Origin: Streptomyces sp. NRRL F-5122
Lineage (GTDB): Bacteria; Actinomycetota; Actinomycetes; Streptomycetales; Streptomycetaceae
Length of the DNA stretch: 64,000 bases
Direction of reading: 5' to 3'
Assembly: GCF_001507435.1 (NCBI RefSeq)
Contig: NZ_LMWH01000254.1
Location: 186,001-250,000 of the forward strand
Numbering within the stretch: position 1 is the first letter of the stretch; each line of letters begins with the position of its first letter. A program made the translations under genes and the position numbers. This document shows, piece after piece, positions 40,710 through 50,424 of this stretch. Under the pieces are notes generated by a model. It had not been told where the DNA came from. It saw only the letters and a program-made list of their open reading frames with translations, and did not search any database.

Positions 40710-41942
40710 TCAGTCCACCAGGTCCCGCACCACGGCGTCCGCAAGCAGCCGCCCCCGCAACGTCAGTACGGCGTGACCCTCCTCGTACGGACCCTCCTCC
40801 AGCAGCCCGTCCGCCAGCGCCCGGCGGGAGGCAGTGAGCCCCGCCTCCCGCAGCAGCGACAAGGGCACGCCCTCCCGCAGCCGCAGCTCCAGCAGAATGC
40901 GTTCGACCCGGCGGTCCTCCTCCGTCAGGACCTCACGTCCTGCCCCAGGGGAGCGCCCCTGCGCGAGGGCCGCCGCATAGGCCCCCGGATGCTTCACGTT
41001 CCACCAGCGGACCCCGCCCACGTGGCTGTGGGCGCCGGGGCCCGCACCCCACCAGTCGGCACCGCGCCAGTACAGCTCGTTGTGCAGGCAGCGGGCGGGC
41101 CGCGAGGTGGCCCAGTTGGAGACCTCGTACCAGTCGTAGCCCGCCGAGCCGAGCACCTCGTCCGCGATCAGGTAGCGGTCCGCGTGCACGTCGTCGTCCG
41201 TCATCGCGATCTCGCCACGGCGTATGCGGCGAGCGAGCTGTGTGCCCTCCTCGACGATCAGGGCGTAGGCCGAGATGTGGTCGGGCCCCGCGCCCAGCGC
41301 CGCCTCCAGCGACGCCCGCCAGTCGTCGTCCGACTCCCCCGGTGTGCCGTAGATCAGGTCCAGGTTCACGTGCGCGAAGCCCGCCGCCCGCGCCTCGGCC
41401 ACACACGCCTCGGGGCGGCCGGGCGTATGCGTGCGGTCCAGGATCTTCAGGACGTGCGGACGCGCGCTCTGCATACCGAAGGAGATCCGGTTGAAGCCGC
41501 CCTCCCGGAGCGTGGCGAGATACCGCTCGTCCACCGACTCCGGGTTGGCCTCCGTCGTCACCTCGGCGTCGTCCGCGAGCCCGAACTCGTCGCGGATCGA
41601 CCCCAGCATCCGTACCAGGTCCTCCGCGGCGAGCAGCGTCGGCGTGCCGCCCCCGACGAAGACCGTGCGCACCTCGCGCGGGTCGTCGCCCAGCACCTTG
41701 CGGGCCAGACGGACCTCGTCGATCAGTGTCTGCGCGTAGTTGTCGCGGGACGCCAGCACCCCGCCCGTGCCGCGCAGCTCCGTCGCGGTGTAGGTGTTGA
41801 AGTCGCAGTAGCCGCAGCGCGTGGCGCAGTACGGCACATGGAGATAGAAGCCGAGGGGACGCCCGGCGGCCCCGGCCAGGGCGTGCGCGGGCAGCGCCCC
41901 GTCGTCGGGTACGGGCTCACCGTCGGGGAGTGCGGAAGGCAT
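40710..41942 (-). CDS. hemW: Radical SAM heme chaperone HemW
   Basis: 410 residues. The radical SAM CxxxCxxC motif is in YCATRCGYCDFNTYT, with the SAM-binding GGGTPTLL following and LDLIYGTPGE in the barrel. HemW is related to HemN but lacks coproporphyrinogen oxidase activity and inserts heme into respiratory proteins. Starts at 41942 or 41951 are both in frame; GGAGG is two bases from the first. It is convergent with DUF3097. Confidence 0.9.
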   Translation of the reverse strand: MPSALPDGEPVPDDGALPAHALAGAAGRPLGFYLHVPYCATRCGYCDFNTYTATELRGTGGVLASRDNYAQTLIDEVRLARKVLGDDPREVRTVFVGGGTPTLLAAEDLVRMLGSIRDEFGLADDAEVTTEANPESVDERYLATLREGGFNRISFGMQSARPHVLKILDRTHTPGRPEACVAEARAAGFAHVNLDLIYGTPGESDDDWRASLEAALGAGPDHISAYALIVEEGTQLARRIRRGEIAMTDDDVHADRYLIADEVLGSAGYDWYEVSNWATSRPARCLHNELYWRGADWWGAGPGAHSHVGGVRWWNVKHPGAYAAALAQGRSPGAGREVLTEEDRRVERILLELRLREGVPLSLLREAGLTASRRALADGLLEEGPYEEGHAVLTLRGRLLADAVVRDLVD

Positions 41943-41982
41943 GTCCTCCATTGTCCCGTACCGCCGGAACTCCTCACCGCGC

Positions 41983-43908
41983 TCACTCCGCCTGCAGGAC
42001 CAGCAGCGCGAGATCGTCCTCCGGGGGCTTCGCCCCGAAGTCGTGCACCAGCCTCCTGATCCGCTCCGCGATCCGCTGCGCGCTCAGCCCGGCGCAGCCG
42101 GTGAGCGCCGCCGCCAGTCCGTCCCCGTCGTCGAACTGGCGGGGGCCGCTGCGCCGCTCCGTCACCCCGTCCGTGACGCACAGCAGGGTGTCGCCGGGGT
42201 GCAGCTCGAAGGTCTCGCAGGCGTACGCCACGTCCTCCACGACCCCGAGGAGCGTCTGCGGCCGCGCCACGGCGCGTACGTCGCCGGTCGGGCGAAGGGC
42301 CAGCGGCAGCGGGTGCCCGGCCGAGGCCAGGGTGCAGCGCATCCCGCCCTCGAAGGGGACCAGCTCGCCGTAGAGTAGCGAGAGGAAGCGGGCGTGCGGG
42401 CCGTCGTCGACGACCGGCACGGGGGCGCCGGCGGCCACCAGCGCCCGCGCCGCCGCGTCCGCGGCCTCCGTGGCGTCGTCCAGGAGAAGCTGGTTGAGAC
42501 GGTCCAGGACGTCGGGGACCGCGTAGCCCTCACGGGCCAGCAGCCGCAGCCAGGGCCGGGCCAGGCCGATCACGACGGCCGCCTCGGGGCCCTTGCCCTG
42601 GACGTCGCCGAGCGCGAAGCACCAGCGTCCGTCGCCGGCCGGGAAGATGTCGTAGAAGTCGCCGCTCGGGCCGCCCTTGTCGCAGGGCTCGTACACGAGG
42701 GCGCTGCGCAACCCGGGGATCTCGGCGACCGCGCCGGGCAGCAGGCCCCGCTGCAGCACACGGCTGATCGTGGCCTGGCGGGCGTACTGCCGGGCGGCCC
42801 CGATGGCCAGTGCCACGCGGCGGCTCAGATCCTCCACGAGCCCCGTGACCTCGTCGGGGAAGCGCAGCAGTCCGGCCCGCCCGATGACGAGCGTGCCCAG
42901 CGGCCGGCCTCCGGCGATCAGCCGGTACGCCAGCGCGGCCCCCGTCGCCCCGCGCGGCCCGAGCGCCTCGCCGGGCCACGGCACGGGAACTGCCCTGGAG
43001 CGCACCGAGTCGGGCACCCGGGGCGGGTCCTTCTCCAGCGCCCGGCGCAGCTCCTCGATCCGGTTCTCACTGCCGTGCCACACACGGGCCAGCCGGGTCC
43101 CCGGGGCGACCGCGCTCCCGGGCCCCTGCCAGCCGGCCGCCTCGTCCTCCAGCCACACCGCGCACCAGTCGGCGAGCCGCGGCACGATCAGCTGCCCGGT
43201 GAGCGCGGCCACCAGGTCCTCGTCGAGCTGTCCGGCGAGCAGGTCGGAGGCCTCCGCGAGGAACGAGAGGGCACCGCGGCCCCGCCAGTCCCGGTCGTGC
43301 GTACCGCGCGCGGTCTCGGCGAAGGCGGAGAGGTCGGGCCCGAGCAGTACGGCCGGGCTCGGCCCGCTCTCGCAGCCGTACGCCTCGAGGGTGTCCTCCG
43401 CATCCCGGGCGCCGTCGAGGGGCAGCAGGGCCCAGACCGTCTTGGTGCCGGTGCGGTAGGTGATCCCCCAGGCCGTGGACAGAGTGGACACGAGCCGCAG
43501 GCCGCGCCCGTACTCGGGTATGCCGTACGGGCGTTCCGAGCCGTCGTCCCGTACCGCCCGGGAGGGGTGATGGTCGGAGACCTCGACGACCAGGCCGGCC
43601 GGTTCGTCCTCCGTCTCCTTCAGCCGGCAGGCCACATCAACGTCCGTGCCGGCGTGCACGACGGCGTTGGTGACCAGTTCGCTGACGACGACCAGCGTGT
43701 CGTCCGCCAACCGCTCGGTGAACGTGTCCGGTTCGGCGGTCCGGGCCCATTCCTCCAGGGCCGCGCGGACGAACCGGCGCGCGGCACCGGCCGCGAGCGG
43801 ACCCCCGGGCAGTGTCGTGCGCACCACCGCGCGCAGGTCCGCGCCTTCGGGCACAGGCACATCAGGGGCTCGGGAGATGGTCTCCCTTTGCGTGGGAATG
43901 GCCCCCAT
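41983..43908 (-). CDS. SpoIIE-type phosphatase with N-terminal ATPase and GAF-like domains (OsaC-like)
   Basis: 641 residues. The N-terminal part is an RsbW-type HATPase (SELVTNAVVHAG N box near residue 76, RGLRLVSTLSTAWG G box). A middle GAF-like region follows (residues about 210-380). The C-terminal PP2C/SpoIIE domain shows SGDFYDIF, DVQGKG, VTDGVTE and DDLALLVL. Such proteins act in partner-switching control of alternative sigma factors. It is divergent from a HAMP-array kinase and response regulator remnant; in Streptomyces coelicolor the phosphatase OsaC is similarly placed next to osaAB. Domain order is close, but OsaC identity is inferred. Confidence 0.85.
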   Translation of the reverse strand: MGAIPTQRETISRAPDVPVPEGADLRAVVRTTLPGGPLAAGAARRFVRAALEEWARTAEPDTFTERLADDTLVVVSELVTNAVVHAGTDVDVACRLKETEDEPAGLVVEVSDHHPSRAVRDDGSERPYGIPEYGRGLRLVSTLSTAWGITYRTGTKTVWALLPLDGARDAEDTLEAYGCESGPSPAVLLGPDLSAFAETARGTHDRDWRGRGALSFLAEASDLLAGQLDEDLVAALTGQLIVPRLADWCAVWLEDEAAGWQGPGSAVAPGTRLARVWHGSENRIEELRRALEKDPPRVPDSVRSRAVPVPWPGEALGPRGATGAALAYRLIAGGRPLGTLVIGRAGLLRFPDEVTGLVEDLSRRVALAIGAARQYARQATISRVLQRGLLPGAVAEIPGLRSALVYEPCDKGGPSGDFYDIFPAGDGRWCFALGDVQGKGPEAAVVIGLARPWLRLLAREGYAVPDVLDRLNQLLLDDATEAADAAARALVAAGAPVPVVDDGPHARFLSLLYGELVPFEGGMRCTLASAGHPLPLALRPTGDVRAVARPQTLLGVVEDVAYACETFELHPGDTLLCVTDGVTERRSGPRQFDDGDGLAAALTGCAGLSAQRIAERIRRLVHDFGAKPPEDDLALLVLQAE

Positions 43909-44010
43909 GGACGGCTCCCCGAGCAGTTGGGACGAATACGCCTCTGACGATGCGGACAGAGTGACAGACTGGCCGCGCCCATAAGCACCGAGTTACTGAA
44001 GTGGGCCGGC

Positions 44011-45003
44011 ATGAGTGAGAACAGTGCTACAGATGTGTTCGAAGACGGACAGATTCGAGCATCGGATCTCCGTCCCCTGCTCGCGGCGATGACGGCCGCC
44101 CGGGACGGCGACTTCACCAAGGTGCCGGAGGCGGGCCACGGCCCGGTGGCCGAACTGGGCGCCGTCTTCAATCAGATCGTTGTCCGGAGCACGCACTTCA
44201 ACTCGGAGATCCAGCGCGTCAAGCGGGAGCTGGTGCGGCACGGCCGGCTCGACGAGCGGGTCTCGGCGAGTCCGGGCCAGGGATCCTGGACCTCACGCGT
44301 CGACGACGTCAACCAGGTGCTCGACGCCCTGGTGGCACCGGCGGCCAACGCGACGCGGATGCTGGACGCGGTGGCCGGCGGCGATCTGACGCAGCGGGTC
44401 GACCTGCACGACGGCAGCCGTCAGCTGCGCGGTGATCTGCGACGCCTCGGCCGTGCGGTCAACAAGATGGTCGACCAGCTGTCGTTGTTCACCGGCGAGG
44501 TGACGCGGGTCGCCCGTGAGGTCGGCACCGAGGGGCGGCTCGGCAGCCGGGCCAAGGTGCGGGGCCTTTCGGGCAGTTGGCGGGACGTGACCGAGGCGGT
44601 CAACACGATGGCCCCCCGTCTGACGGCCCAGGTCCGGGACATCGCCCTGGTGACGACGGCGGTGGCGCGCGGCGACCTGACCCGCACGGTGACGGTCGAG
44701 GCGACGGGTGAGCTGCTGGAGCTGAAGCTCACCGTGAACACGATGGTGGACCAGCTCTCGGCGTTCGCCGACGAGGTGACCCGATGCCCGGCGACCGCGA
44801 GAAGTCCATCGCACGCGGCGCCAACGACTACGTGCCCAAACCCGTCGACGTCGACCGGCTTCTGACCGTCGTCTGCGCCCTCCTGGACCCGGACGGGGCT
44901 GAGTCCCGCGGCCTGGGCGCGAACGACCACGACACGGGGCCGGAGCGGAGTGCCGGGGCCGATGGAGCGAGCGCCCCGAGCGGTCCGCCGTCCCTCCGTG
45001 CAC
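44011..45003 (+). pseudogene. Remnant of a HAMP-array hybrid histidine kinase (osaA-like), internal deletion
   Basis: The first frame (44011-44865) encodes HAMP repeats as in OsaA-type kinases: [55 protein letters not shown] and [11 protein letters not shown]. At about 44781 the HAMP sequence stops at EVTR and is followed, in another frame, by [27 protein letters not shown]. That is the tail of a receiver domain. The rest of the HAMP array, GAF, HisKA, HATPase and receiver cores are missing and the junction is out of frame, ending at 44865. Such kinases normally exceed 1,000 residues. The protein cannot signal. Confidence 0.8.
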
Positions 45004-45023
45004 CGAGTGAGGGACACCGTCAC

Positions 45024-45603
45024 ATGCCCTTTGAGGAAGGGTCCGAGGACAGCGCGAGCATCCTCCTCCTCGTCGACGACATGGAGGACAATCCGACGGC
45101 GCTCGAGGCCGTCCTGCGGAACCTCAACGAGCCGATGGTGCCCGCACGTTCGGGCGAGGAGGCGATGAAGGCGCTGCTGCGGCGGCGCTTCGCCCTCGTC
45201 CTGCTGGACATACGGATGCCCGGCCTGGACGGATTCGAGACCGCGGCGCACATCAAGCGGCTCGACCAGACCAAGGACGTCCCGATCATGTTCTTGACCG
45301 GCTCCGACGCCGACGCGGGCTACGCCTTCCGCGGCTACGCGACCGGGTGCCGCCGACTACCTCACCGAGCCCTTCGACCCATGGGTGCTGCGCGCGAAGG
45401 TCTCCGTGTTCCTGGAACTGCACCGCAAGAACCGGCAGCTGGAGCGGATGCTGACCGAGGAGCAGACGCACTGCACGGAGCTGGGCGGCCGGCTGGCGGC
45501 GCTGGAGGGGGTGCTGACCGGGGACGTTCCCCCGGACCTTGTCGAACTGCGCACGCTGGTCCGGGAGTTGCGGCAACTGGTGACCGGGGGCCGAATGTTC
45601 TAG
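45024..45603 (+). pseudogene. Frameshifted response regulator (osaB-like)
   Basis: [10 protein letters not shown] starts a receiver with the acidic pair VDD, phosphoacceptor LLDIRMPG and the FLTG threonine. The frame is intact to GYATG. An extra G in the GGG at 45345-45347 then shifts it; the +1 frame resumes with [17 protein letters not shown] and a C-terminal coiled coil (HRKNRQLERMLTEEQTHC) to the TAG at 45601. At the position of the conserved receiver lysine (KPF) stands Glu (TEPF). The OsaB-type layout is a receiver with a C-terminal coiled coil. The frame is also open from the kinase tail into this gene, so the original start is unclear. A sequencing error cannot be excluded for the single base. 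Confidence 0.75.
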
Positions 45604-45624
45604 CCCGTACCCCCGGCCTTCGTC

Positions 45625-47499
45625 CTAGGCCTCGCGCGTGCCGGCGTACATCTCGTCGATCAGGTGCTTGTACTCCCGCTCGACGACGGGCCGCTTCAGC
45701 TTCAGGCTCGGCGTGATCTCACCGTGCTCCACGTCGAGGTCCCGCGGCAGCAGACGGAACTTCTTGACGGTCTGCCACTTCTGGAGCCCCTCGTTGAGCT
45801 GCTTGACGTAGCCGTCGACCATCTCGACCGTGGCCGGCGCGGCCACGATCTCGGCGTACGACCTGCCCCCCAGCCCGTTCTCCTTCGCCCACTCCAGGAT
45901 GGACACCTCGTCGAGGGCGATGAGCGCCGTGCAGTAGTTCCGGTCGGCGCCGTGCACGAGGATGTTGGAGACGTACGGGCACACCGCCTTGAACTGGCCC
46001 TCGACCTCGGCGGGCGCGATGTACTTGCCACCGGACGTCTTGATGAGGTCCTTCTTGCGGTCGGTGATCCGCAGATAGCCGTCGGGCGACAGCTCGCCGA
46101 TGTCACCGGTGTGGAACCAGCCGTCCGCCTCCAGCACCTCGGCGGTCTTCTCCGGCAGCCCGTGGTAGCCCTCCATGATGCCGGGGCCGCGCATCAGGAT
46201 CTCGCCGTCGTCCGCGATGCGCACCTCGGTGCCGGGCAGCGGCTTGCCGACGGTACCCGTGCGGTACGCCTCGCCCGGGTTCACGAAGGAGGCGGCGGAG
46301 GACTCGGTGAGGCCGTAGCCCTCCAGGATGTGGATGCCGGCGCCGGCGAAGAAGTAGCCGATCTCGGGGGCGAGGGCGGCGGAGCCGGAGACGCAGGCGC
46401 GCAGGTTGCCGCCGAACGCCTCCCGGATCTTGGCGAAGACCAGCGCGTCCGCGACCTTGTGCTTGGCGGCGAGACCGAAGGGCACGGCATGCGTACCGGT
46501 ACGGCGGAAGGTGTCCTGGGAGACCTTGGCGTACTCCCGGGCGACCTCGGCCGCCCACAGGAAGATCTTGTACTTCGCCGCGCCGCCCGCCCGCGCCTTG
46601 GCCGCGACCCCGTTGTAGACCTTCTCGAAGATGCGCGGAACGGCCGCCATATAGGTCGGCTGCACGACCGGCAGATTCTCGATGATCTTGTCCACGCGGC
46701 CGTCGACGGCCGTGACGTGGCCGACCTCGATCTGGCCGGAGGTGAGCACCTTGCCGAAGACGTGTGCGAGCGGCAGCCACAGGTACTGCACGTCGTCGGC
46801 GCCCACCAGCCCGGTCGCCGCGATCGCCTTGGCCATGTACGCCCAGTTGTCGTGCGGCAGTCGCACGCCCTTGGGGCGGCCGGTGGTGCCGGAGGTGTAG
46901 ATCAGGGTGGCGAGCTGGTCCTTGGTGATCGCGCCCACCCGCTCCTTGATGAGCTCGGGGTGCTGCTCGAGGTAGGCGGCGCCGCGCGACTCCAGCTCGG
47001 CCAGGGAGAGCACCCAGCCGCCCGTCTCGACCCCCTTGGGGTCGATCACCACGACATGGGTGAGCGCGGGCAGCTCCGCACGCTTCTCCTGGACCTTCGC
47101 CAGCTGCTCCGCGTTCTCCGCGATGAGCACCCTGCTCTCGGAGTCGGAGAGGATGAACGACGATTCATCGGCGTTGGTCTGCGGGTAGACCGTGGTGGTG
47201 GCCGCTCCGGCGCAGAGGATGCCCAGGTCGGCGAGGATCCACTCGACCCGCGTCGAGGAGGCGAGCGCCACCCGCTGCTCCGGCTGCACGCCCAGCTCGA
47301 TCAGTCCGGCCGCGATCGAGAAGACCTGCTCGGCCGCCTCGGCCCAGCTCAGCGACTTCCATTCGTCTGGGCCCTCGCCGGAGGCGAGCGGTACGGGGTA
47401 CCGGTAGGCCTCGGCGTCGGGCGTGGCCGCCACGCGCTCCAGAAAGAGGGCCGCCACGGACGGCGGACGGTTCTCGATCAAGGTCTGTGTGTCGCTCAC
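45625..47499 (-). CDS. Long-chain fatty acid-CoA ligase (AMP-binding)
   Basis: 624 residues, GTG start. AMP-binding P-loop LIYTSGTTGRPKGVRLPHDN, then GYGLTESSAASFVNPGEA, GWFHTGDIGELSPDGYLRITDRKKDLIKTSGGKYIAP and the catalytic-lysine end region SLKLKRPVVE. It activates fatty acids as acyl-AMP and then acyl-CoA. It is convergent with the response-regulator remnant by 22 bp. An imperfect 10-bp palindrome upstream (47610-47624) could be an acyl-responsive operator. Confidence 0.93.
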   Translation of the reverse strand: MSDTQTLIENRPPSVAALFLERVAATPDAEAYRYPVPLASGEGPDEWKSLSWAEAAEQVFSIAAGLIELGVQPEQRVALASSTRVEWILADLGILCAGAATTTVYPQTNADESSFILSDSESRVLIAENAEQLAKVQEKRAELPALTHVVVIDPKGVETGGWVLSLAELESRGAAYLEQHPELIKERVGAITKDQLATLIYTSGTTGRPKGVRLPHDNWAYMAKAIAATGLVGADDVQYLWLPLAHVFGKVLTSGQIEVGHVTAVDGRVDKIIENLPVVQPTYMAAVPRIFEKVYNGVAAKARAGGAAKYKIFLWAAEVAREYAKVSQDTFRRTGTHAVPFGLAAKHKVADALVFAKIREAFGGNLRACVSGSAALAPEIGYFFAGAGIHILEGYGLTESSAASFVNPGEAYRTGTVGKPLPGTEVRIADDGEILMRGPGIMEGYHGLPEKTAEVLEADGWFHTGDIGELSPDGYLRITDRKKDLIKTSGGKYIAPAEVEGQFKAVCPYVSNILVHGADRNYCTALIALDEVSILEWAKENGLGGRSYAEIVAAPATVEMVDGYVKQLNEGLQKWQTVKKFRLLPRDLDVEHGEITPSLKLKRPVVEREYKHLIDEMYAGTREA

Positions 47500-47609
47500 G
47501 ACATCCTCCGGGGCCCGCGACGATGCGGCTGACTCATGCTGGCTGGCTCATTGCGACTGGCTCGATGCGACTGGCTGGTCTGCGCCTGCTGTCACTCCGG
47601 CGCAGTTGT

Positions 47610-47624
47610 TTAACTCACGAGTAA
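47610..47624. promoter_or_regulatory. Weak palindrome upstream of the acyl-CoA ligase
   Basis: ACTCACGAGT is a perfect 10-bp palindrome flanked by TTA and AAC. The setting resembles TetR-type fatty-acid operators but no regulator is near. Low confidence. Confidence 0.25.
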
Positions 47625-47718
47625 CTACCGAGCAGAGATCAGAGTAGAGCCCGACCGCCCGGTACGTAAGAGGCGGTGGCCTGTCACTTCCTACAGAGAG
47701 CAACGGGGAGCACGCGAA

Positions 47719-47750
47719 GGGGCCCGCCGCACTTTCGTACGACGGGCCCC
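47719..47750 (-). terminator. Terminator after lepA
   Basis: GGGGCCCG (47719-47726) and CGGGCCCC (47743-47750) form a perfect 8-bp stem about 30 bp beyond the lepA stop. A CCTTC run follows on the minus strand. Confidence 0.6.
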
Positions 47751-47779
47751 TGTTCGGCCGATTTTCCGGGACTCCCCGG

Positions 47780-49648
47780 TTACTTCTTGCCCTTGGCCGA
47801 CCCCGCGCTGTCATCGCTGGACAGCACGGCGATGAAGGCTTCCTGGGGAACCTCCACGGAACCCACCATCTTCATCCGCTTCTTGCCCTCCTTCTGCTTC
47901 TCCAGCAGCTTCCTCTTGCGGGAGATGTCACCGCCGTAGCACTTGGCGAGGACGTCCTTGCGGATGGCGCGGATGGTCTCGCGGGCGATCACCCGGGAGC
48001 CGACGGCGGCCTGCACCGGCACCTCGAAGTTCTGCCGCGGGATGAGTTCCTTCAGTTTGGCGACCAGCCGGACACCGTATGCGTACGCCTGGTCCTTGTG
48101 GGTGATCGCCGAGAAGGCGTCCACCTTGTCGCCGTGCAGCAGGATGTCGACCTTCACCAGGGAGCTGTCCTGCTCGCCGGTGGGCTCGTAGTCGAGGGAG
48201 GCGTAGCCGCGGGTCTTGGACTTCAGCTGATCGAAGAAGTCGAAGACGATCTCCGCGAGGGGCAGTGTGTAGCGGATCTCGACCCGGTCCTCGGACAGGT
48301 AGTCCATGCCGAGCAGGGTGCCGCGGCGGGTCTGGCAGAGCTCCATGATCGCGCCGATGAACTCGGTGGGCGCGAGGATCGTGGCCCGTACGACCGGCTC
48401 GTACACCTCGGCCAGCTTGCCCTCGGGGAACTCGCTCGGGTTGGTGACCGTGTGCTCCTCGCCGTCCTCCATGATCACGCGGTAGACCACGTTGGGCGCG
48501 GTGGCGATCAGATCGAGCCCGAACTCGCGCTCCAGGCGCTCGCGGACCACGTCGAGGTGGAGCAGTCCGAGGAAGCCGACACGGAAACCGAAGCCCAGGG
48601 CGGCGGAGGTCTCGGGCTCGTAGACGAGCGCGGCGTCGTTGAGCTGGAGCTTGTCGAGTGCCTCGCGCAGGTCCGGGTAGTCGGAGCCGTCGAGCGGATA
48701 CAGACCCGAGAAGACCATCGGCTTCGGGTCCTTGTAGCCGCCGAGGGGCTCCGTGGCGCCCTTGGCCTGGCTGGTGATCGTGTCACCGACCTTGGACTGG
48801 CGGACGTCCTTCACACCGGTGATGAGGTAGCCCACCTCGCCGACGCCGAGGCCGTCGGACGGAAGCATCTCGGGCGAGCTGACGCCGATCTCCAGCAGCT
48901 CGTGGGTCGCGCCGGTGGACATCATCTTGATGCGCTCGCGCTTGTTGAGCTGTCCGTCGACGACACGCACATACGTGACCACGCCGCGGTAGGAGTCGTA
49001 GACCGAGTCGAAGATCATCGCGCGGGCCGGCGCGTCCACGACACCCACCGGCGCCGGGATCTGCTCGACGACCTTGTCCAGCAGCGCCTCGACGCCCAGG
49101 CCCGTCTTGGCGGACACCTTCAGGACGTCGTCGGGCTCGCAGCCGACGAGGTTGGCGAGCTCCTCGGAGAACTTCTCCGGCTGCGCGGCCGGCAGGTCGA
49201 TCTTGTTGAGCACGGGGATGATCGTGAGGTCGTTTTCCATCGCCAGATAGAGGTTGGCGAGGGTCTGGGCCTCGATGCCCTGGGCGGCGTCGACGAGGAG
49301 GATCGTGCCCTCGCAGGCGGCGAGCGACCGCGAGACCTCGTAGGTGAAGTCGACGTGCCCAGGGGTGTCGATCATGTTGAGGATGTGCGTGCTGCCAGGG
49401 TCGTGGGTCGGGGCCCACGGCAGACGCACCGCCTGGGACTTGATCGTGATGCCACGCTCGCGCTCGATGTCCATGCGGTCGAGGTACTGAGCGCGCATCT
49501 GCCGCTGCTCGACGACACCGGTGAGCTGGAGCATCCGGTCGGCGAGCGTGGACTTGCCGTGGTCGATGTGCGCGATGATGCAGAAATTGCGGATCCGAGC
49601 CGGGTCGGTACGGCTCGGCTCGGGCGCATGGGTAGGAGTCGCGGGCAC
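47780..49648 (-). CDS. lepA: Elongation factor 4
   Basis: 622 residues from GTG 49648. G1 is [14 protein letters not shown], then the switch region [24 protein letters not shown] and NKIDLP, with the LepA-specific C-terminal domain to the end. EF-4 back-translocates or remodels ribosomes under stress. The longer frame to 49717 adds an unconserved extension and is rejected. It is divergent from rpsT with a shared 299-bp control region. Confidence 0.96.
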   Translation of the reverse strand: MPATPTHAPEPSRTDPARIRNFCIIAHIDHGKSTLADRMLQLTGVVEQRQMRAQYLDRMDIERERGITIKSQAVRLPWAPTHDPGSTHILNMIDTPGHVDFTYEVSRSLAACEGTILLVDAAQGIEAQTLANLYLAMENDLTIIPVLNKIDLPAAQPEKFSEELANLVGCEPDDVLKVSAKTGLGVEALLDKVVEQIPAPVGVVDAPARAMIFDSVYDSYRGVVTYVRVVDGQLNKRERIKMMSTGATHELLEIGVSSPEMLPSDGLGVGEVGYLITGVKDVRQSKVGDTITSQAKGATEPLGGYKDPKPMVFSGLYPLDGSDYPDLREALDKLQLNDAALVYEPETSAALGFGFRVGFLGLLHLDVVRERLEREFGLDLIATAPNVVYRVIMEDGEEHTVTNPSEFPEGKLAEVYEPVVRATILAPTEFIGAIMELCQTRRGTLLGMDYLSEDRVEIRYTLPLAEIVFDFFDQLKSKTRGYASLDYEPTGEQDSSLVKVDILLHGDKVDAFSAITHKDQAYAYGVRLVAKLKELIPRQNFEVPVQAAVGSRVIARETIRAIRKDVLAKCYGGDISRKRKLLEKQKEGKKRMKMVGSVEVPQEAFIAVLSSDDSAGSAKGKK

Positions 49649-49812
49649 GCAGGGTCCTGATTCTTGAGGCGTCCGCAGCGTCTGCGGTCTCGGGTCGGAA
49701 CGATACGTAGCCTCCATCGTCCCATGCGCGGGACACTGCGACCGGTTTGGGCCATGTCGGACCGGAACGGGAGGCCGGATCCGGGGGCCGTCCGGCGGTG
49801 CGGGCGACCGGT

Positions 49813-49842
49813 TTGGGCGGCCCTGAGCCCGGCTGGTAGCCT
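49813..49842 (+). promoter_or_regulatory. Candidate rpsT promoter
   Basis: TTGGGC (49813-49818) and TAGCCT (49837-49842) are spaced by 18 bp, close to the principal sigma consensus. They lie about 105 bp before the rpsT start. A 15-bp sequence, GCGACCGGTTTGGGC, occurs twice, at 49738-49752 and 49804-49818, the second overlapping the -35. Confidence 0.5.
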
Positions 49843-49947
49843 GGGTGGCTGTGCCTCATGCCCTCTCAGCGCGAGGTACCTCTTCAAAGAAATCACCGGC
49901 ACGTGAGGCGGTCAGCCCCACGTGCCTGAACCTGTAAAGGCTCATTC

Positions 49948-50214
49948 GTGGCGAACATCAAGTCCCAGATCAAGCGGAACAAGACGAACGAGAAGGCGCG
50001 CCTGCGCAACAAGGCCGTCAAGTCCTCGCTCAAGACCGCGATCCGCAAGGCTCGCGAGGCCACTGCCGCGGGCGACGCCGAGAAGGCCACCGAGTACCAG
50101 CGCGCCGCCGCGCGTCAGCTCGACAAGGCCGTCTCGAAGGGCGTCATCCACAAGAACCAGGCCGCCAACAAGAAGTCGGCGCTTGCTTCGAAGGTCGCGT
50201 CCCTCAAGGGCTGA
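49948..50214 (+). CDS. rpsT: 30S ribosomal protein S20
   Basis: 88 residues, GTG start, with AAAGG eight bases upstream. The sequence is the classical Lys/Ala-rich S20: [27 protein letters not shown] and a long C-terminal helix. It binds 16S rRNA. The long 5' leader after the candidate promoter may hold autogenous control, as S20 represses its own mRNA in other bacteria. Confidence 0.97.
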   Translation: MANIKSQIKRNKTNEKARLRNKAVKSSLKTAIRKAREATAAGDAEKATEYQRAAARQLDKAVSKGVIHKNQAANKKSALASKVASLKG

Positions 50215-50278
50215 CACTTGATTTGACGCCGGAGGGAACCGAGCGGGCCCTCTCTCATCCGCTCCCCCCTGGCACTCC

Positions 50279-50320
50279 GGGTTCGTACGCGGCCTGCGTT
50301 CGCCACGCGGGTACGAACCC
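50279..50320. repeat. Inverted repeat after rpsT
   Basis: GGGTTCGTAC (50279-50288) and GTACGAACCC (50311-50320) are perfect 10-bp arms with a GC-rich loop. It lies 65 bp past the rpsT stop and may help terminate rpsT transcription. Confidence 0.5.
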
Positions 50321-50333
50321 ACCAGCTTGAGAT

Positions 50334-50382
50334 CCGAGAGCCCCGCCCTCGCCCTTCCCCAGGGCGGCGGCGGGGCTCTCGG
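50334..50382. terminator. Bidirectional terminator between rpsT and holA
   Basis: CCGAGAGCCCCGCC (50334-50347) and GGCGGGGCTCTCGG (50369-50382) form a perfect 14-bp stem. It lies between the convergent rpsT and holA genes and can serve both strands. Confidence 0.75.
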
Positions 50383-50424
50383 CTCACGCCCGCCCGGTTT
50401 GTGCCCGGCTCCGGGGCTCCCCGC

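Noticed and set aside
45664..47532. 622-codon plus-strand frame opposite the acyl-CoA ligase
   Set aside because: Antisense shadow; the ligase frame carries all AMP-binding motifs.
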